A stretch of 5,177 bases of DNA, from contig WQWD01000197.1 in assembly GCA_009785545.1 (NCBI GenBank), forward strand, positions 1-5,177, read 5' to 3'. The notes below the pieces were generated by a model that did not search any database, had not been told where the DNA came from, and saw nothing but the letters and a program-made list of their open reading frames with translations. The position numbers and the translations under genes are program-made. The DNA comes from Treponema sp. GTDB taxonomy: Bacteria > Spirochaetota > Spirochaetia > Treponematales > Breznakiellaceae. Of the stretch, positions 1-5,177 are shown piece after piece (within the stretch, counting starts at the first letter, position 1; each line of letters starts with the position of its first letter).

Positions 1-2213
1 ATTTCCAAAGACCATGTAGCGATGGGCGAAGCGTCTATCGCCGAAAGGTAGATGAACAATTCGTCGTTAAAGCCGTCGTTGTCGGGACTGAAATATTCAG
101 GAGTAAATCTGAGCGTCAATGCCGGTCCTGATACGTCTACCACAACCGTTGTGGCTGTAGCTGTAATTACATCTCCTCTTGTATAAACGACAGTTAATCT
201 TGGAGTGTAAATGCCTTCTCTGATTATGCCTGCCTGAGTAAGTCCGTTCCAGTTTATAGTTTGCGGAACCTGTGTGCCATCGGTGAATGTACGCTGAACC
301 GTGCCTGTTTCGTCGACTAATTCGAGTCTCCAGTTTTCAATGCCGTCCTGCATCGAAAGACGGATGTTAAAGTATACAAGCCCTGCCGTCTGATTTGGAG
401 CGGGAGCGATATGGGAAACCGAAGTTGTCAGGAAGACATCGGCATCTCTGGAATCAAGAATGATATTAGCCATTTGAGCGCTTGCAAAGGTTTGGGCTCT
501 GCACGTTGCACTGACACGGAAAGTGTAAACGCCGTCAGGCGCATTTACGCCAGCATCGTTTCTGCCGTCCCAAGTAATGGCGTGCGGTTGTCCGCTTATA
601 ACCTCAAAGGTTCGTACTCTCTCGCCGGCGACATTATACATACCGCTTTCCCACGCTTCTTCTTCAGATCCGCTAAGATAAAAAGTTATGGAAGGGCGTC
701 CGCCCTCACCTGTGGGATCAAAAATTCTTTGAGAAGCAGGTATGTCGGTTATGCTGATAACAGGCGGAGTAATTCGCAATACTGTCTCAAACCACTGAGT
801 TTCTGCCGTGTTGTCAGAATCATCAGTTGCGGTGATCCTGAAGAAATATCTGCCGTCGGGAGCTAAACTGCCGTCGTCACGAATTCCGTTCCATACTAAG
901 ACATCAGGAACATCAATGTGGCTTTTTGGAGTGACTATACGCCTGAAAAAATCTTGGAAGTTAAAACTGGTAAAACGCAGCTCCGCATTTTCGATAACAC
1001 GAATTATGTTATCGTTTTCGTCTTTAATTTCCAACATCCAGCTTGTAACAAAACCTTCGTCTGTGATACTGACAGGAATTTCCAGAACATCATTTATACC
1101 GGAATGATTGGGTGAAAAATGAGCGACTTCGGGATAATTAATTCTGATGACAGGAGGGTTTGTGTCCGTTATGCCAACATACCAACTTACTCCGGCTCCT
1201 ACTGCGGTAATGCCTTCGTAAAGCGGCCTAAACGCTGTTGAGATTCTTAAATCTCCATCCGAAGGAAGCCGTCCGCCGGCAATTCGTTCGCCGCCGGAAG
1301 GAAGCATAATATTTACGCAAAGACCGATAGAAGGGATTGCCGGAAACCTTGTGCCTAGGCGCAGTTCTTGAGCGTTCAATCCTGATGCGCTTGGCCAACC
1401 GACAGAAAGTGTAACAATCTCGGCGATGGTCAGATTCATCCCTGTTTTTAATGTTACGTTAGGTGCAAAGTTTCCGTCAGAATCTACAGGAAAAAAAAGC
1501 GCAGGAAAGCTGATGTCAGCGGAGAGATTTAAGACAAGAGGATCTCTTCGCCCTTCTGTGCCGTCTATGCGCCATAAGTCAAATGAAACTCCGCCCATAG
1601 GAGTGAGCCATGTCGGGAAATAGCTTTTTCCAAGTCCTCGCATTACGAATGCCCATGTAAAGTTATCTAAAAAGGCAAGCCGTCCCATATTATACCGAAA
1701 GCCTATATCGGCGGAAAGCGTCCAATCATAACCAAAGCCAAAATTGAGCCCCGCACCGACAGACATCCCCGGGTATACTTCTCTGGCGGCGAATAAGTTT
1801 CCCCCAAAAGTTGAATGTATGGGGAAGTGATCAAAGCGGTTGGATTCTAAACCGCCTATAAACCTCATCGATCCGCCGAATACGCCGAATCTTGTCGGAA
1901 AAAGCGCACCCAAAGAAACTGCTGTCATATTTCCGCTTGCGTCGCCGGGAAGTATTGGAGCAATCCCTAAAAAGCTTGCGTCAAAAATCATTCTGTTAGC
2001 GTCTCCGCCTTGAGCCGGATTGACAGCGCTTACAGTCGCTCCGCCTGTAGACGTAGAAAAGCTTCCAGCTCCTGCCAGAGCCGCACTGTATAAATCAGGT
2101 ACAGCGTCAGCACCATCACGAAACGGCGGAGAATTTTCCGAATGAGCAAAATGTATTGTAGTAATGAGAAAGATGGCCAAAAACAGATAGGCCTTATTTG
2201 TTAAAGTCTTCAT
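1..2213 (-). CDS. Large exported outer-membrane barrel protein (UPF0164/FadL-like) with FlgD-type Ig modules, 3' end outside window
   Basis: The frame is open for 737 codons from the ATG at 2213-2211 and leaves the window still open, so the C-terminus is missing. Residues 1-25 form a signal peptide with a hydrophobic core and a likely signal peptidase I cut after AHS. Residues about 27-350 read as a beta-barrel: alternating aromatic and small residues, Gly-rich turns, an early GGATVSAVNPAQ segment and a closing SWYVG strand. This resembles treponemal UPF0164 (FadL-like) proteins, which are about this long. From about 352 come Ig-like modules of the FlgD C-terminal type, each with a W-(N/D)-G turn (W441, W548, W655) followed by a G-x-Y strand. 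FSP-type motifs start modules at F366 and F708 (FSPDNDGFND). I infer an outer-membrane anchor carrying a stalk, facing the periplasm or outside. No strong Shine-Dalgarno precedes the ATG, but it gives a clean signal peptide and no upstream in-frame start is better. The reading frame is certain, the family moderately so. A C-terminal OmpA-like domain beyond the edge is possible but unseen. Confidence 0.88.
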   Translation of the reverse strand, partial: MKTLTNKAYLFLAIFLITTIHFAHSENSPPFRDGADAVPDLYSAALAGAGSFSTSTGGATVSAVNPAQGGDANRMIFDASFLGIAPILPGDASGNMTAVSLGALFPTRFGVFGGSMRFIGGLESNRFDHFPIHSTFGGNLFAAREVYPGMSVGAGLNFGFGYDWTLSADIGFRYNMGRLAFLDNFTWAFVMRGLGKSYFPTWLTPMGGVSFDLWRIDGTEGRRDPLVLNLSADISFPALFFPVDSDGNFAPNVTLKTGMNLTIAEIVTLSVGWPSASGLNAQELRLGTRFPAIPSIGLCVNIMLPSGGERIAGGRLPSDGDLRISTAFRPLYEGITAVGAGVSWYVGITDTNPPVIRINYPEVAHFSPNHSGINDVLEIPVSITDEGFVTSWMLEIKDENDNIIRVIENAELRFTSFNFQDFFRRIVTPKSHIDVPDVLVWNGIRDDGSLAPDGRYFFRITATDDSDNTAETQWFETVLRITPPVISITDIPASQRIFDPTGEGGRPSITFYLSGSEEEAWESGMYNVAGERVRTFEVISGQPHAITWDGRNDAGVNAPDGVYTFRVSATCRAQTFASAQMANIILDSRDADVFLTTSVSHIAPAPNQTAGLVYFNIRLSMQDGIENWRLELVDETGTVQRTFTDGTQVPQTINWNGLTQAGIIREGIYTPRLTVVYTRGDVITATATTVVVDVSGPALTLRFTPEYFSPDNDGFNDELFIYLSAIDASPIATWSLE

Positions 2214-2237
2214 AATACATAAGATACCATTTTTCCG

Positions 2238-2265
2238 GTTAAAATTCAACACATTTTTGCGTCAA
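2238..2265 (-). promoter_or_regulatory. Possible sigma-70-type promoter for the barrel/Ig gene
   Basis: On the minus strand, a -35-like TTGACG (2265-2260) is followed after 16 bases by a -10-like TTTAAC (2243-2238, four of six consensus positions). Transcription would start near 2231, giving a leader of under 20 bases. The 122-bp gap to the gene behind, with no obvious terminator, makes both an own promoter and read-through possible. The match is weak. Confidence 0.35.
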
Positions 2266-2335
2266 CATTATCATATTAGGAGGTGGAAGCAGAGTTTGAG
2301 ACAGCCGTGGGGTAGTGTGGAGTGCTGCCTGATTT

Positions 2336-2686
2336 TTAAAATAACAAGGGCTCCTGTCTTTCAAGCCAGTATGGAAAAAATTCACCGCCGTTTAAAACCA
2401 GTATTCTGCCATCCGGCGAAAAATAATACGGAATTACATATACAGTTTCATTAGTTCTAATAAACAAAATAGAATTATTTAAAAAATATCTCCCATTATC
2501 ATAAACTCCGTCCCATCCTCCTGAAACCGTACCATCTGAATTAAAAACAATGCGTGTGATATCTCCATCTATATCAATACCTACCCAAGTGCCAATAATG
2601 CGCAGCGCATCTTCTATATTAGACTGTGCGGACAAGAAGGTATTAAGAACAAATAATAACAATAAAACAATTAAATACTTTTTCAT
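2336..2686 (-). CDS. Small secreted lipocalin-like protein
   Basis: This gene encodes 116 residues. Residues 1-20 are a signal peptide: MKK, a long Leu/Val core, then LSA, with likely cleavage before Q21. No cysteine follows, so it is probably periplasmic or secreted rather than a lipoprotein. The mature part is all-beta in character. G32-T-W-V sits at the position of the GxW motif of lipocalin-like folds, followed by a F-N-S-D-G-T strand-turn (48-53), a second D-G turn (92-93) and a C-terminal Y-W-L strand (106-108). The pattern resembles the small lipocalin-like proteins (DUF5640 type) often seen in anaerobes and treponemes, whose ligands are generally unknown. The start is supported by AAAGGA (2698-2693), six bases upstream of the ATG. 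It points the same way as the barrel gene 122 bp downstream and away from the small lipoprotein gene. The gene is probable, its function unknown. Confidence 0.8.
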   Translation of the reverse strand: MKKYLIVLLLLFVLNTFLSAQSNIEDALRIIGTWVGIDIDGDITRIVFNSDGTVSGGWDGVYDNGRYFLNNSILFIRTNETVYVIPYYFSPDGRILVLNGGEFFPYWLERQEPLLF

Positions 2687-2689
2687 AAA

Positions 2690-2752
2690 ATATCCTTTTA
2701 ATAACGTATTTCAATATTTAGATTTCCCTAACGAGGTTATTCAAAAGGATAT
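2690..2752. repeat. Inverted repeat spanning the leader and ribosome binding site of the lipocalin-like gene
   Basis: The left arm at 2690-2705 reads ATATCCTTTTAATAAC. The right arm at 2736-2752 reads GTTATTCAAAAGGATAT, which is its reverse complement with one extra base. The arms are separated by 30 bases. The left arm contains the complement of the ribosome binding site of the leftward gene (2693-2698), and the right arm overlaps its predicted -10. It could be an operator, or an RNA hairpin hiding the ribosome binding site if transcription starts upstream of 2752. The pairing is visible; the function is inferred. Confidence 0.6.
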
Positions 2753-2774
2753 GTCATGTTTAGGTGATTGTCAA
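2746..2774 (-). promoter_or_regulatory. Putative promoter for the lipocalin-like gene
   Basis: On the minus strand a perfect TTGACA (2774-2769) is followed after 17 bases by TATCCT (2751-2746, four of six consensus positions). Predicted initiation near 2739 gives a leader of about 53 bases. The -10 lies inside the right arm of the inverted repeat at 2690-2752, so a protein binding that repeat could block this promoter. Confidence 0.5.
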
Positions 2775-2819
2775 CGTAATCGGGTAAACTTTAAATTGCT
2801 GATTTTTCCACATAAGGGG

Positions 2820-2848
2820 TTGATCAAAAATGACAAATAGTATAGAAT
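2820..2848 (+). promoter_or_regulatory. Putative promoter for the small acidic lipoprotein gene
   Basis: TTGATC (2820-2825, four of six) is followed after 17 bases by TAGAAT (2843-2848, five of six). Initiation near 2855 would leave a leader of about 30 bases. A perfect TATAAT also occurs at 2859-2864 but has no good -35 at the right distance, so it is the less likely core element. Confidence 0.5.
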
Positions 2849-2873
2849 AACCCTACCTTATAATAATTTTGTG

Positions 2874-2880
2874 AAGGAGG
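2874..2880 (+). promoter_or_regulatory. Strong ribosome binding site that sets the start of the small lipoprotein
   Basis: AAGGAGG lies 5 bases before the ATG at 2886 and 8 bases before the ATG at 2889. It therefore selects one of these two adjacent starts and excludes the upstream in-frame GTG at 2871, which would overlap the site itself. Confidence 0.75.
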
Positions 2881-2885
2881 AACAC

Positions 2886-3053
2886 ATGATGAAATCAGTT
2901 TTAGTGGCAATTATTTGTGCATTAGTGTTGGTTCTTGCCGTCGCTTGCGCCGGTACACCACCTGCAGCCGATCCTGTAGTAGTGGAAGTTGAAGAAGCCT
3001 ACACTTACTATGATGCCGAAGCAGACGCTTACGGTTATGATCTGGACGAATAA
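2886..3053 (+). CDS. Very small acidic, tyrosine-rich putative lipoprotein
   Basis: This gene encodes 55 residues from the first of two tandem ATGs; the second, at 2889, is equally possible. The N-terminus is MMK followed by a hydrophobic run of about 16 residues ending in LAVAC. Cys21 is followed by A-G-T-P-P, as in a type II signal peptide. The -3 residue is Ala rather than Leu, which departs from the strict lipobox but is tolerated in spirochaetes. The mature peptide would be only about 35 residues. It has around ten Asp/Glu, five Tyr and no Lys or Arg, so it would be strongly anionic. I recognise no family. A real gene is supported by a strong ribosome binding site, an upstream promoter, a hairpin just after the stop and a coherent export signal. 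It appears to be transcribed alone. Metal or cation binding, or electrostatic interaction with the envelope, is speculation. A simple transmembrane peptide is the alternative. Confidence 0.72.
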   Translation: MMKSVLVAIICALVLVLAVACAGTPPAADPVVVEVEEAYTYYDAEADAYGYDLDE

Positions 3054-3060
3054 GCCGCAC

Positions 3061-3102
3061 TACCGCGCCTGTAAATCTATGGGCGCGGTAACTTTCTCTT
3101 TT
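3061..3102 (+). terminator. Rho-independent terminator after the small lipoprotein
   Basis: A perfect 9-bp stem pairs TACCGCGCC (3061-3069) with GGCGCGGTA (3082-3090) around a 12-base loop. A T-rich tail with some C follows (3091-3102). It begins 8 bases after the stop codon. The interrupted T-tract makes it less than ideal, but its position and GC-rich stem favour a terminator. Confidence 0.65.
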
Positions 3103-3223
3103 AAACTGCATTCATGAACCAATCTTTATTTTAGGCAAAGGTAGTGCCTTCTGTTCCACAATTCGGTGTAGTAATTTTCCTGCACAATCTGCAAGGGCAG
3201 TGATACTAAACGTGACAAATTTG
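3103..3223. other. Intergenic spacer with no recognised content
   Basis: This is the stretch between the terminator-like hairpin and the foldback element. I see no plausible start with a ribosome binding site, no convincing promoter and no RNA gene. A short AGGCA/TGCCT pairing around 3134-3151 is too small to interpret. Confidence 0.5.
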
Positions 3224-3412
3224 TGTCCAGTTAGGGCAGGGGCAGGCTCTCAGAAAAACATTTTCGCCGCTCCCCGCATAAGAAACTCAGCAATTAAAAA
3301 TATTTTCATTGCAATTTCAATTTATTCATGGCTTTTTTATTGTCTGCTGAGGTTCTGGAGCGGACTCTTCGGCGAAGTTTTTTTGGGAGCCTGCCCCTGA
3401 CCTGACTGGACA
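3224..3412. repeat. 189-bp foldback element with 26-bp terminal inverted repeats (MITE-like)
   Basis: The left end (3224-3249) begins TGTCCAGTTAGGG and the right end (3387-3412) finishes with the complement of TGTCCAGTCAGGT. The two 26-base ends match at 24 positions. Inward of these, the arms remain alignable with gaps: both contain runs like AAAAAC, TTCGCCG, TCC, AGAA-x-CTCAGCA and AATAAAAA in the same order, so the whole unit could fold on itself. It encodes no transposase and no convincing protein. The right arm also holds CTTC-GGC-GAAG followed by seven T (3367-3384), which might act as a weak rightward terminator. A target-site duplication directly at the ends is not seen. A non-autonomous mobile element is the best reading. 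Alternatives are a dispersed palindromic repeat or a structured RNA upstream of the efflux operon, whose start codon lies 97 bp away. Confidence 0.6.
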
Positions 3413-3460
3413 GAGAGTTTTCATCCAAATTTAGAATTGCTAGTCTTTCATTAAAAACAC

Positions 3461-3490
3461 TTAACCTTTCTCAATAAAAACTGTTATTAT
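3461..3490 (+). promoter_or_regulatory. Weak promoter candidate for the efflux operon
   Basis: TTAACC (3461-3466, four of six) lies 18 bases before TATTAT (3485-3490, five of six). The predicted initiation point near 3497 would leave a leader of only about 12 bases, overlapping the ribosome binding site. The true start may therefore lie further upstream. Confidence 0.35.
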
Positions 3491-3508
3491 ATACAGAGGT
3501 GTTTCTAA

Positions 3509-4816
3509 ATGAAAAAATGCTTATTTTTGGCTGTTCTTTGTTCACTGTTTTTTGTTCTCTATATTTCGTGTTCTCCGGGGAATACCGCTTCCGCTTCTTA
3601 CGAGTTTACCGCTGTACGGCGGGGCACGTTGGAACGTGTTGTTTCTTCAAGCGGAACGATTCACCCTGTCGCTACAGTCAGGGTTTTGCCGAGAATGAGC
3701 GGTAGGGTAGAAGCTGTGTATGTTGATTTTAATGATATAGTCAGCAGAGGTGACATACTTGCCCGGCTTAATACGGATATGCTGCGCCTTCAAAGGGATC
3801 AAATGCAGGCATCGGTTCAAAAAGCGAGGGCAAATTATGAGCTGCAATTGATCAATTTTCGTAATCAGGAAGCCCTTGCTCAAAGAGACCTTATTTCCGA
3901 GTTTGAGTTAAGAACGGCAAGAACAACGCTTGACAACCAACGGGCGGATCTTTCAATGGCGGAAGCCAACCTTAGGGTTATCGAAACAGAGATAAATCAA
4001 TATGCTTTTATAACTTCTCCTATTGACGGCATTGTATTGGATCGCAATATCAATATCGGAGATACAGTTGTCGATTCGGCTAATTCTAATTCCGTCAGCA
4101 TTTTTACAGTTGCTGAGAATCTTAGGGAAATGCAGATTGAGGCGGCGGTCGGCGAGCTTGACATAGCTTCGATACATCGAGGGCAGGAAGTTCGCTTTAC
4201 GCTTGAAAGCCTGCCGGGGCGCAGGTTTTCCGGCATTGTCGAAAATATTAGAATGATTCCTGTTATTTCGAATAACGTTGTTTCATACACGGTAATTATT
4301 GGCGTGGAGAATCATGACGGCTCTCTTTTCCCCGGCATGACCTGCGCTGTTGATTTTATCGTTGATCAAAACGAAGATGTCCTCTTGGTTTCCAATGCCG
4401 CGCTGAGGTATCAACCTACAACCTTAAACGCTCAGCAGATTTCTGACATGGTTTTTAACGCAAGTCTTGTTAACATGACAGACGACCAGAGATCCGCCGC
4501 AATCGAGGCAAGGGCGCAGCAGCAGGCTTCCGCTTCAAGGCAGCCGCAGAATTCTCCCAACATTACTACCTTGATGATGGGCGGCGGCGGCGGGCAGCGA
4601 ATGGTTACCGGCGGCGGCAGGCAAGGCGGCGGCGTTCAAGGCGGAGGGCGCGGCGGGGCGGCTCCAATCGTTATGCGAACACTTTGGTTTATAGGCAGTG
4701 ACGGCAGGCTGGAAGTGATACAGGTGCGTACCGGTATCAGCGATGGGCTGTCAACTCAAATTTTTGCTGATGATGAGCTGGAAGGCAGACAGGTGATTCT
4801 GAGAGAGAGGCTTTAG
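3509..4816 (+). CDS. MacA-like periplasmic adaptor (membrane fusion protein) of an ABC efflux system
   Basis: The product is 435 residues, close to usual adaptor length. Such adaptors link an inner-membrane ABC permease to a TolC-type outer-membrane channel. Residues 1-20 are a signal peptide ending LYIS before Cys21, so it is probably a lipoprotein with a relaxed lipobox. Residues 49-90 form the first half of the lipoyl-like sandwich (SGTIHPVATVRVLP, then SGRVEAVYVDFNDIVSRGD). Residues 91-163 are a two-helix coiled-coil hairpin. Its tip has L123-x6-S130, matching part of the R-x3-L-x6-S motif of TolC-binding adaptors, with the Arg displaced (R118, N119). Residues 167-188 (SPIDGIV...NIGDTV) close the sandwich. 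Residues about 207-300 form the beta-barrel domain ending VSNAALR. After a Gln/Ala-rich stretch comes a Gly-rich insertion (358-383), then a membrane-proximal strand set (391-432) with VRTGISDG. AGAGGTG at 3495-3501, seven bases before the ATG, supports the start. The stop overlaps the ATPase start by one base, indicating translational coupling. The substrate cannot be told from sequence. Confidence 0.93.
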   Translation: MKKCLFLAVLCSLFFVLYISCSPGNTASASYEFTAVRRGTLERVVSSSGTIHPVATVRVLPRMSGRVEAVYVDFNDIVSRGDILARLNTDMLRLQRDQMQASVQKARANYELQLINFRNQEALAQRDLISEFELRTARTTLDNQRADLSMAEANLRVIETEINQYAFITSPIDGIVLDRNINIGDTVVDSANSNSVSIFTVAENLREMQIEAAVGELDIASIHRGQEVRFTLESLPGRRFSGIVENIRMIPVISNNVVSYTVIIGVENHDGSLFPGMTCAVDFIVDQNEDVLLVSNAALRYQPTTLNAQQISDMVFNASLVNMTDDQRSAAIEARAQQQASASRQPQNSPNITTLMMGGGGGQRMVTGGGRQGGGVQGGGRGGAAPIVMRTLWFIGSDGRLEVIQVRTGISDGLSTQIFADDELEGRQVILRERL

Positions 4817-5177
4817 TGTCCGTTATCGAACTGAAAGAGATCAAACGTGAATATGTAATGGACAACCGCAGGAAAGGCCGAGGGAGAGGTCGCAAGAAAG
4901 GCCGCAAGAGAGGCAATGAGGAGGAGAGCGCTGTAATCGTTCGAGCGTTACGCGGCGTTGATTTTTCCGCCGAAGCCGGCGAGTTTATTTCTGTGATGGG
5001 GCCTTCAGGCTCAGGTAAATCCACATTGATGAACATACTTGGTTGTTTGGACAAACCGTCAAGCGGGACTTACACATTAGACGGCATCGAAACTTCATCA
5101 TCGGATTCCAATACATTTGCTTATATACGAAACCGCAAGATCGGTTTTGTGTTTCAGTCTTTTAATTTGCTTGCCCG
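4816..5177 (+). CDS. MacB/LolD-type ABC transporter ATPase, 3' end outside window
   Basis: The first 120 codons are present and the gene leaves the right edge. It powers the transporter whose adaptor is encoded immediately upstream. The product begins with strand SVIELKEIKREY; Tyr13 is the likely A-loop aromatic residue. Walker A is G62-P-S-G-S-G-K-S-T70, followed by LMNILGCLD and a VFQSFNLL Q-loop segment (112-119), the typical signature of the MacB/LolD export family. The signature motif, Walker B and H-loop lie outside the window, so whether the permease is fused (MacB) or separate is unknown. The GTG start is chosen because it keeps the conserved first strand, sits five bases after a GAGAGG ribosome binding site (4805-4810) and overlaps the adaptor stop as TAGTG. 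Between Tyr13 and the conserved ALRGVDF strand (from A44) there are 30 residues instead of about ten. The extra part is a highly basic Arg/Gly repeat followed by three Glu, which is unusual for this family. Confidence 0.93.
   Translation, partial: MSVIELKEIKREYVMDNRRKGRGRGRKKGRKRGNEEESAVIVRALRGVDFSAEAGEFISVMGPSGSGKSTLMNILGCLDKPSSGTYTLDGIETSSSDSNTFAYIRNRKIGFVFQSFNLLA
4867..4914 (+). repeat. Four tandem 12-bp repeats inside the ABC ATPase gene
   Basis: Four consecutive 12-base units, of which the first is CGCAGGAAAGGC, vary only at a few purine or third positions. They stay in frame and encode RRKG, RGRG, RKKG and RKRG (residues 18-33). The periodicity suggests local duplication by slippage. 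Because the unit is a multiple of three, changes in copy number would keep the frame. Confidence 0.85.

Noticed and set aside
411..1115. Three plus-strand open frames (411-866, 808-1107, 918-1115)
   Set aside because: They lie antisense to the long, well-structured barrel/Ig reading frame, have no good ribosome binding site and translate to sequences without recognisable protein character.
2257..2454. Plus-strand open frame of 65 codons, with a good AGGAGGTG Shine-Dalgarno-like sequence at about 2279-2286
   Set aside because: The Shine-Dalgarno-like sequence lies inside the frame; only a TTG codon follows at usable distance, and the frame runs antisense into the lipocalin-like gene. The translation looks like non-coding sequence.
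2743..2766. AAAAGGATATGTCATG on the plus strand looks like a ribosome binding site with a start codon
   Set aside because: The ATG at 2756 is followed by a stop codon after two more codons. The motif is explained as one arm of the inverted repeat.
2550..2840. Plus-strand open frame of 96 codons
   Set aside because: It is antisense to the lipocalin-like gene and its signal peptide, and crosses the divergent promoter region. No ribosome binding site is seen.
2911..3111. Minus-strand open frame of 66 codons
   Set aside because: It is antisense to the small lipoprotein, which has much better start signals, and it reads through the terminator stem.
3200..3400. Plus-strand open frame of 66 codons
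   Set aside because: It mostly coincides with the foldback element and uses both of its arms. It has no ribosome binding site, and its translation is best explained as a by-product of the repeat.
3216..3432. CAAATTT occurs at 3216-3222 and again at 3426-3432, flanking the foldback element like a target-site duplication
   Set aside because: The copies are 1 base from the left end but 13 bases from the right end, and a short AT-rich heptamer recurs easily by chance. It is not accepted as a duplication without an empty site for comparison.
3647..4290. Minus-strand open frames within the adaptor gene (3647-3883, 3953-4177, 3997-4290)
   Set aside because: All are shadows of the clearly coding adaptor frame on the plus strand.
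4737..5054. Minus-strand open frame of 105 codons across the adaptor-ATPase junction
   Set aside because: It is antisense to two conserved genes. Its Arg/Pro/Leu repeats are simply the reverse reading of the 12-bp tandem repeat.

Overview
The window looks like a spirochaete chromosome, most likely Treponema or a close relative. The main clue is the N-terminal domain of the large leftward gene, which resembles the treponemal UPF0164 (FadL-like) outer-membrane barrels. Relaxed, spirochaete-style lipoboxes and the abundance of exported envelope proteins agree with this. The assignment comes from reading the sequence; no database search was possible.

Layout: positions 1-2213 (minus strand) hold the first 737 codons of a large exported protein. 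It has a predicted outer-membrane barrel of about 325 residues followed by at least three FlgD-like Ig modules spaced about 107 residues apart, and it runs off the left edge. Behind it in the same direction, 2336-2686 (minus) encodes a small secreted protein with a lipocalin-like GTW motif. The divergent intergenic region 2687-2885 carries promoter-like sites for both directions and a nearly perfect 16/17-nt inverted repeat, one arm of which covers the ribosome binding site of the leftward gene. A very small, acidic, tyrosine-rich putative lipoprotein (2886-3053, plus) has its own promoter, a strong ribosome binding site and a hairpin resembling a terminator.

The 455-bp gap 3054-3508 has no convincing gene. 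It contains that hairpin, a 189-bp foldback element with 26-bp terminal inverted repeats (3224-3412, MITE-like), and a weak promoter. Then comes a rightward operon: a MacA-like periplasmic adaptor (3509-4816), overlapped by one base by a MacB/LolD-type ABC ATPase (from 4816, cut by the right edge). The two products are expected to work with a permease, probably encoded just beyond the window, and a TolC-like outer-membrane channel as an efflux or export machine. Both carry unusual low-complexity insertions: glycine-rich in the adaptor, and a 12-bp tandem repeat encoding four R-x-x-G units in the ATPase.

No rRNA, tRNA, CRISPR array or transposase gene was seen. The strongest candidates for something undescribed are the foldback element, the tandem-repeat insertion in the ATPase, the ribosome-binding-site inverted repeat and the tiny acidic lipoprotein.
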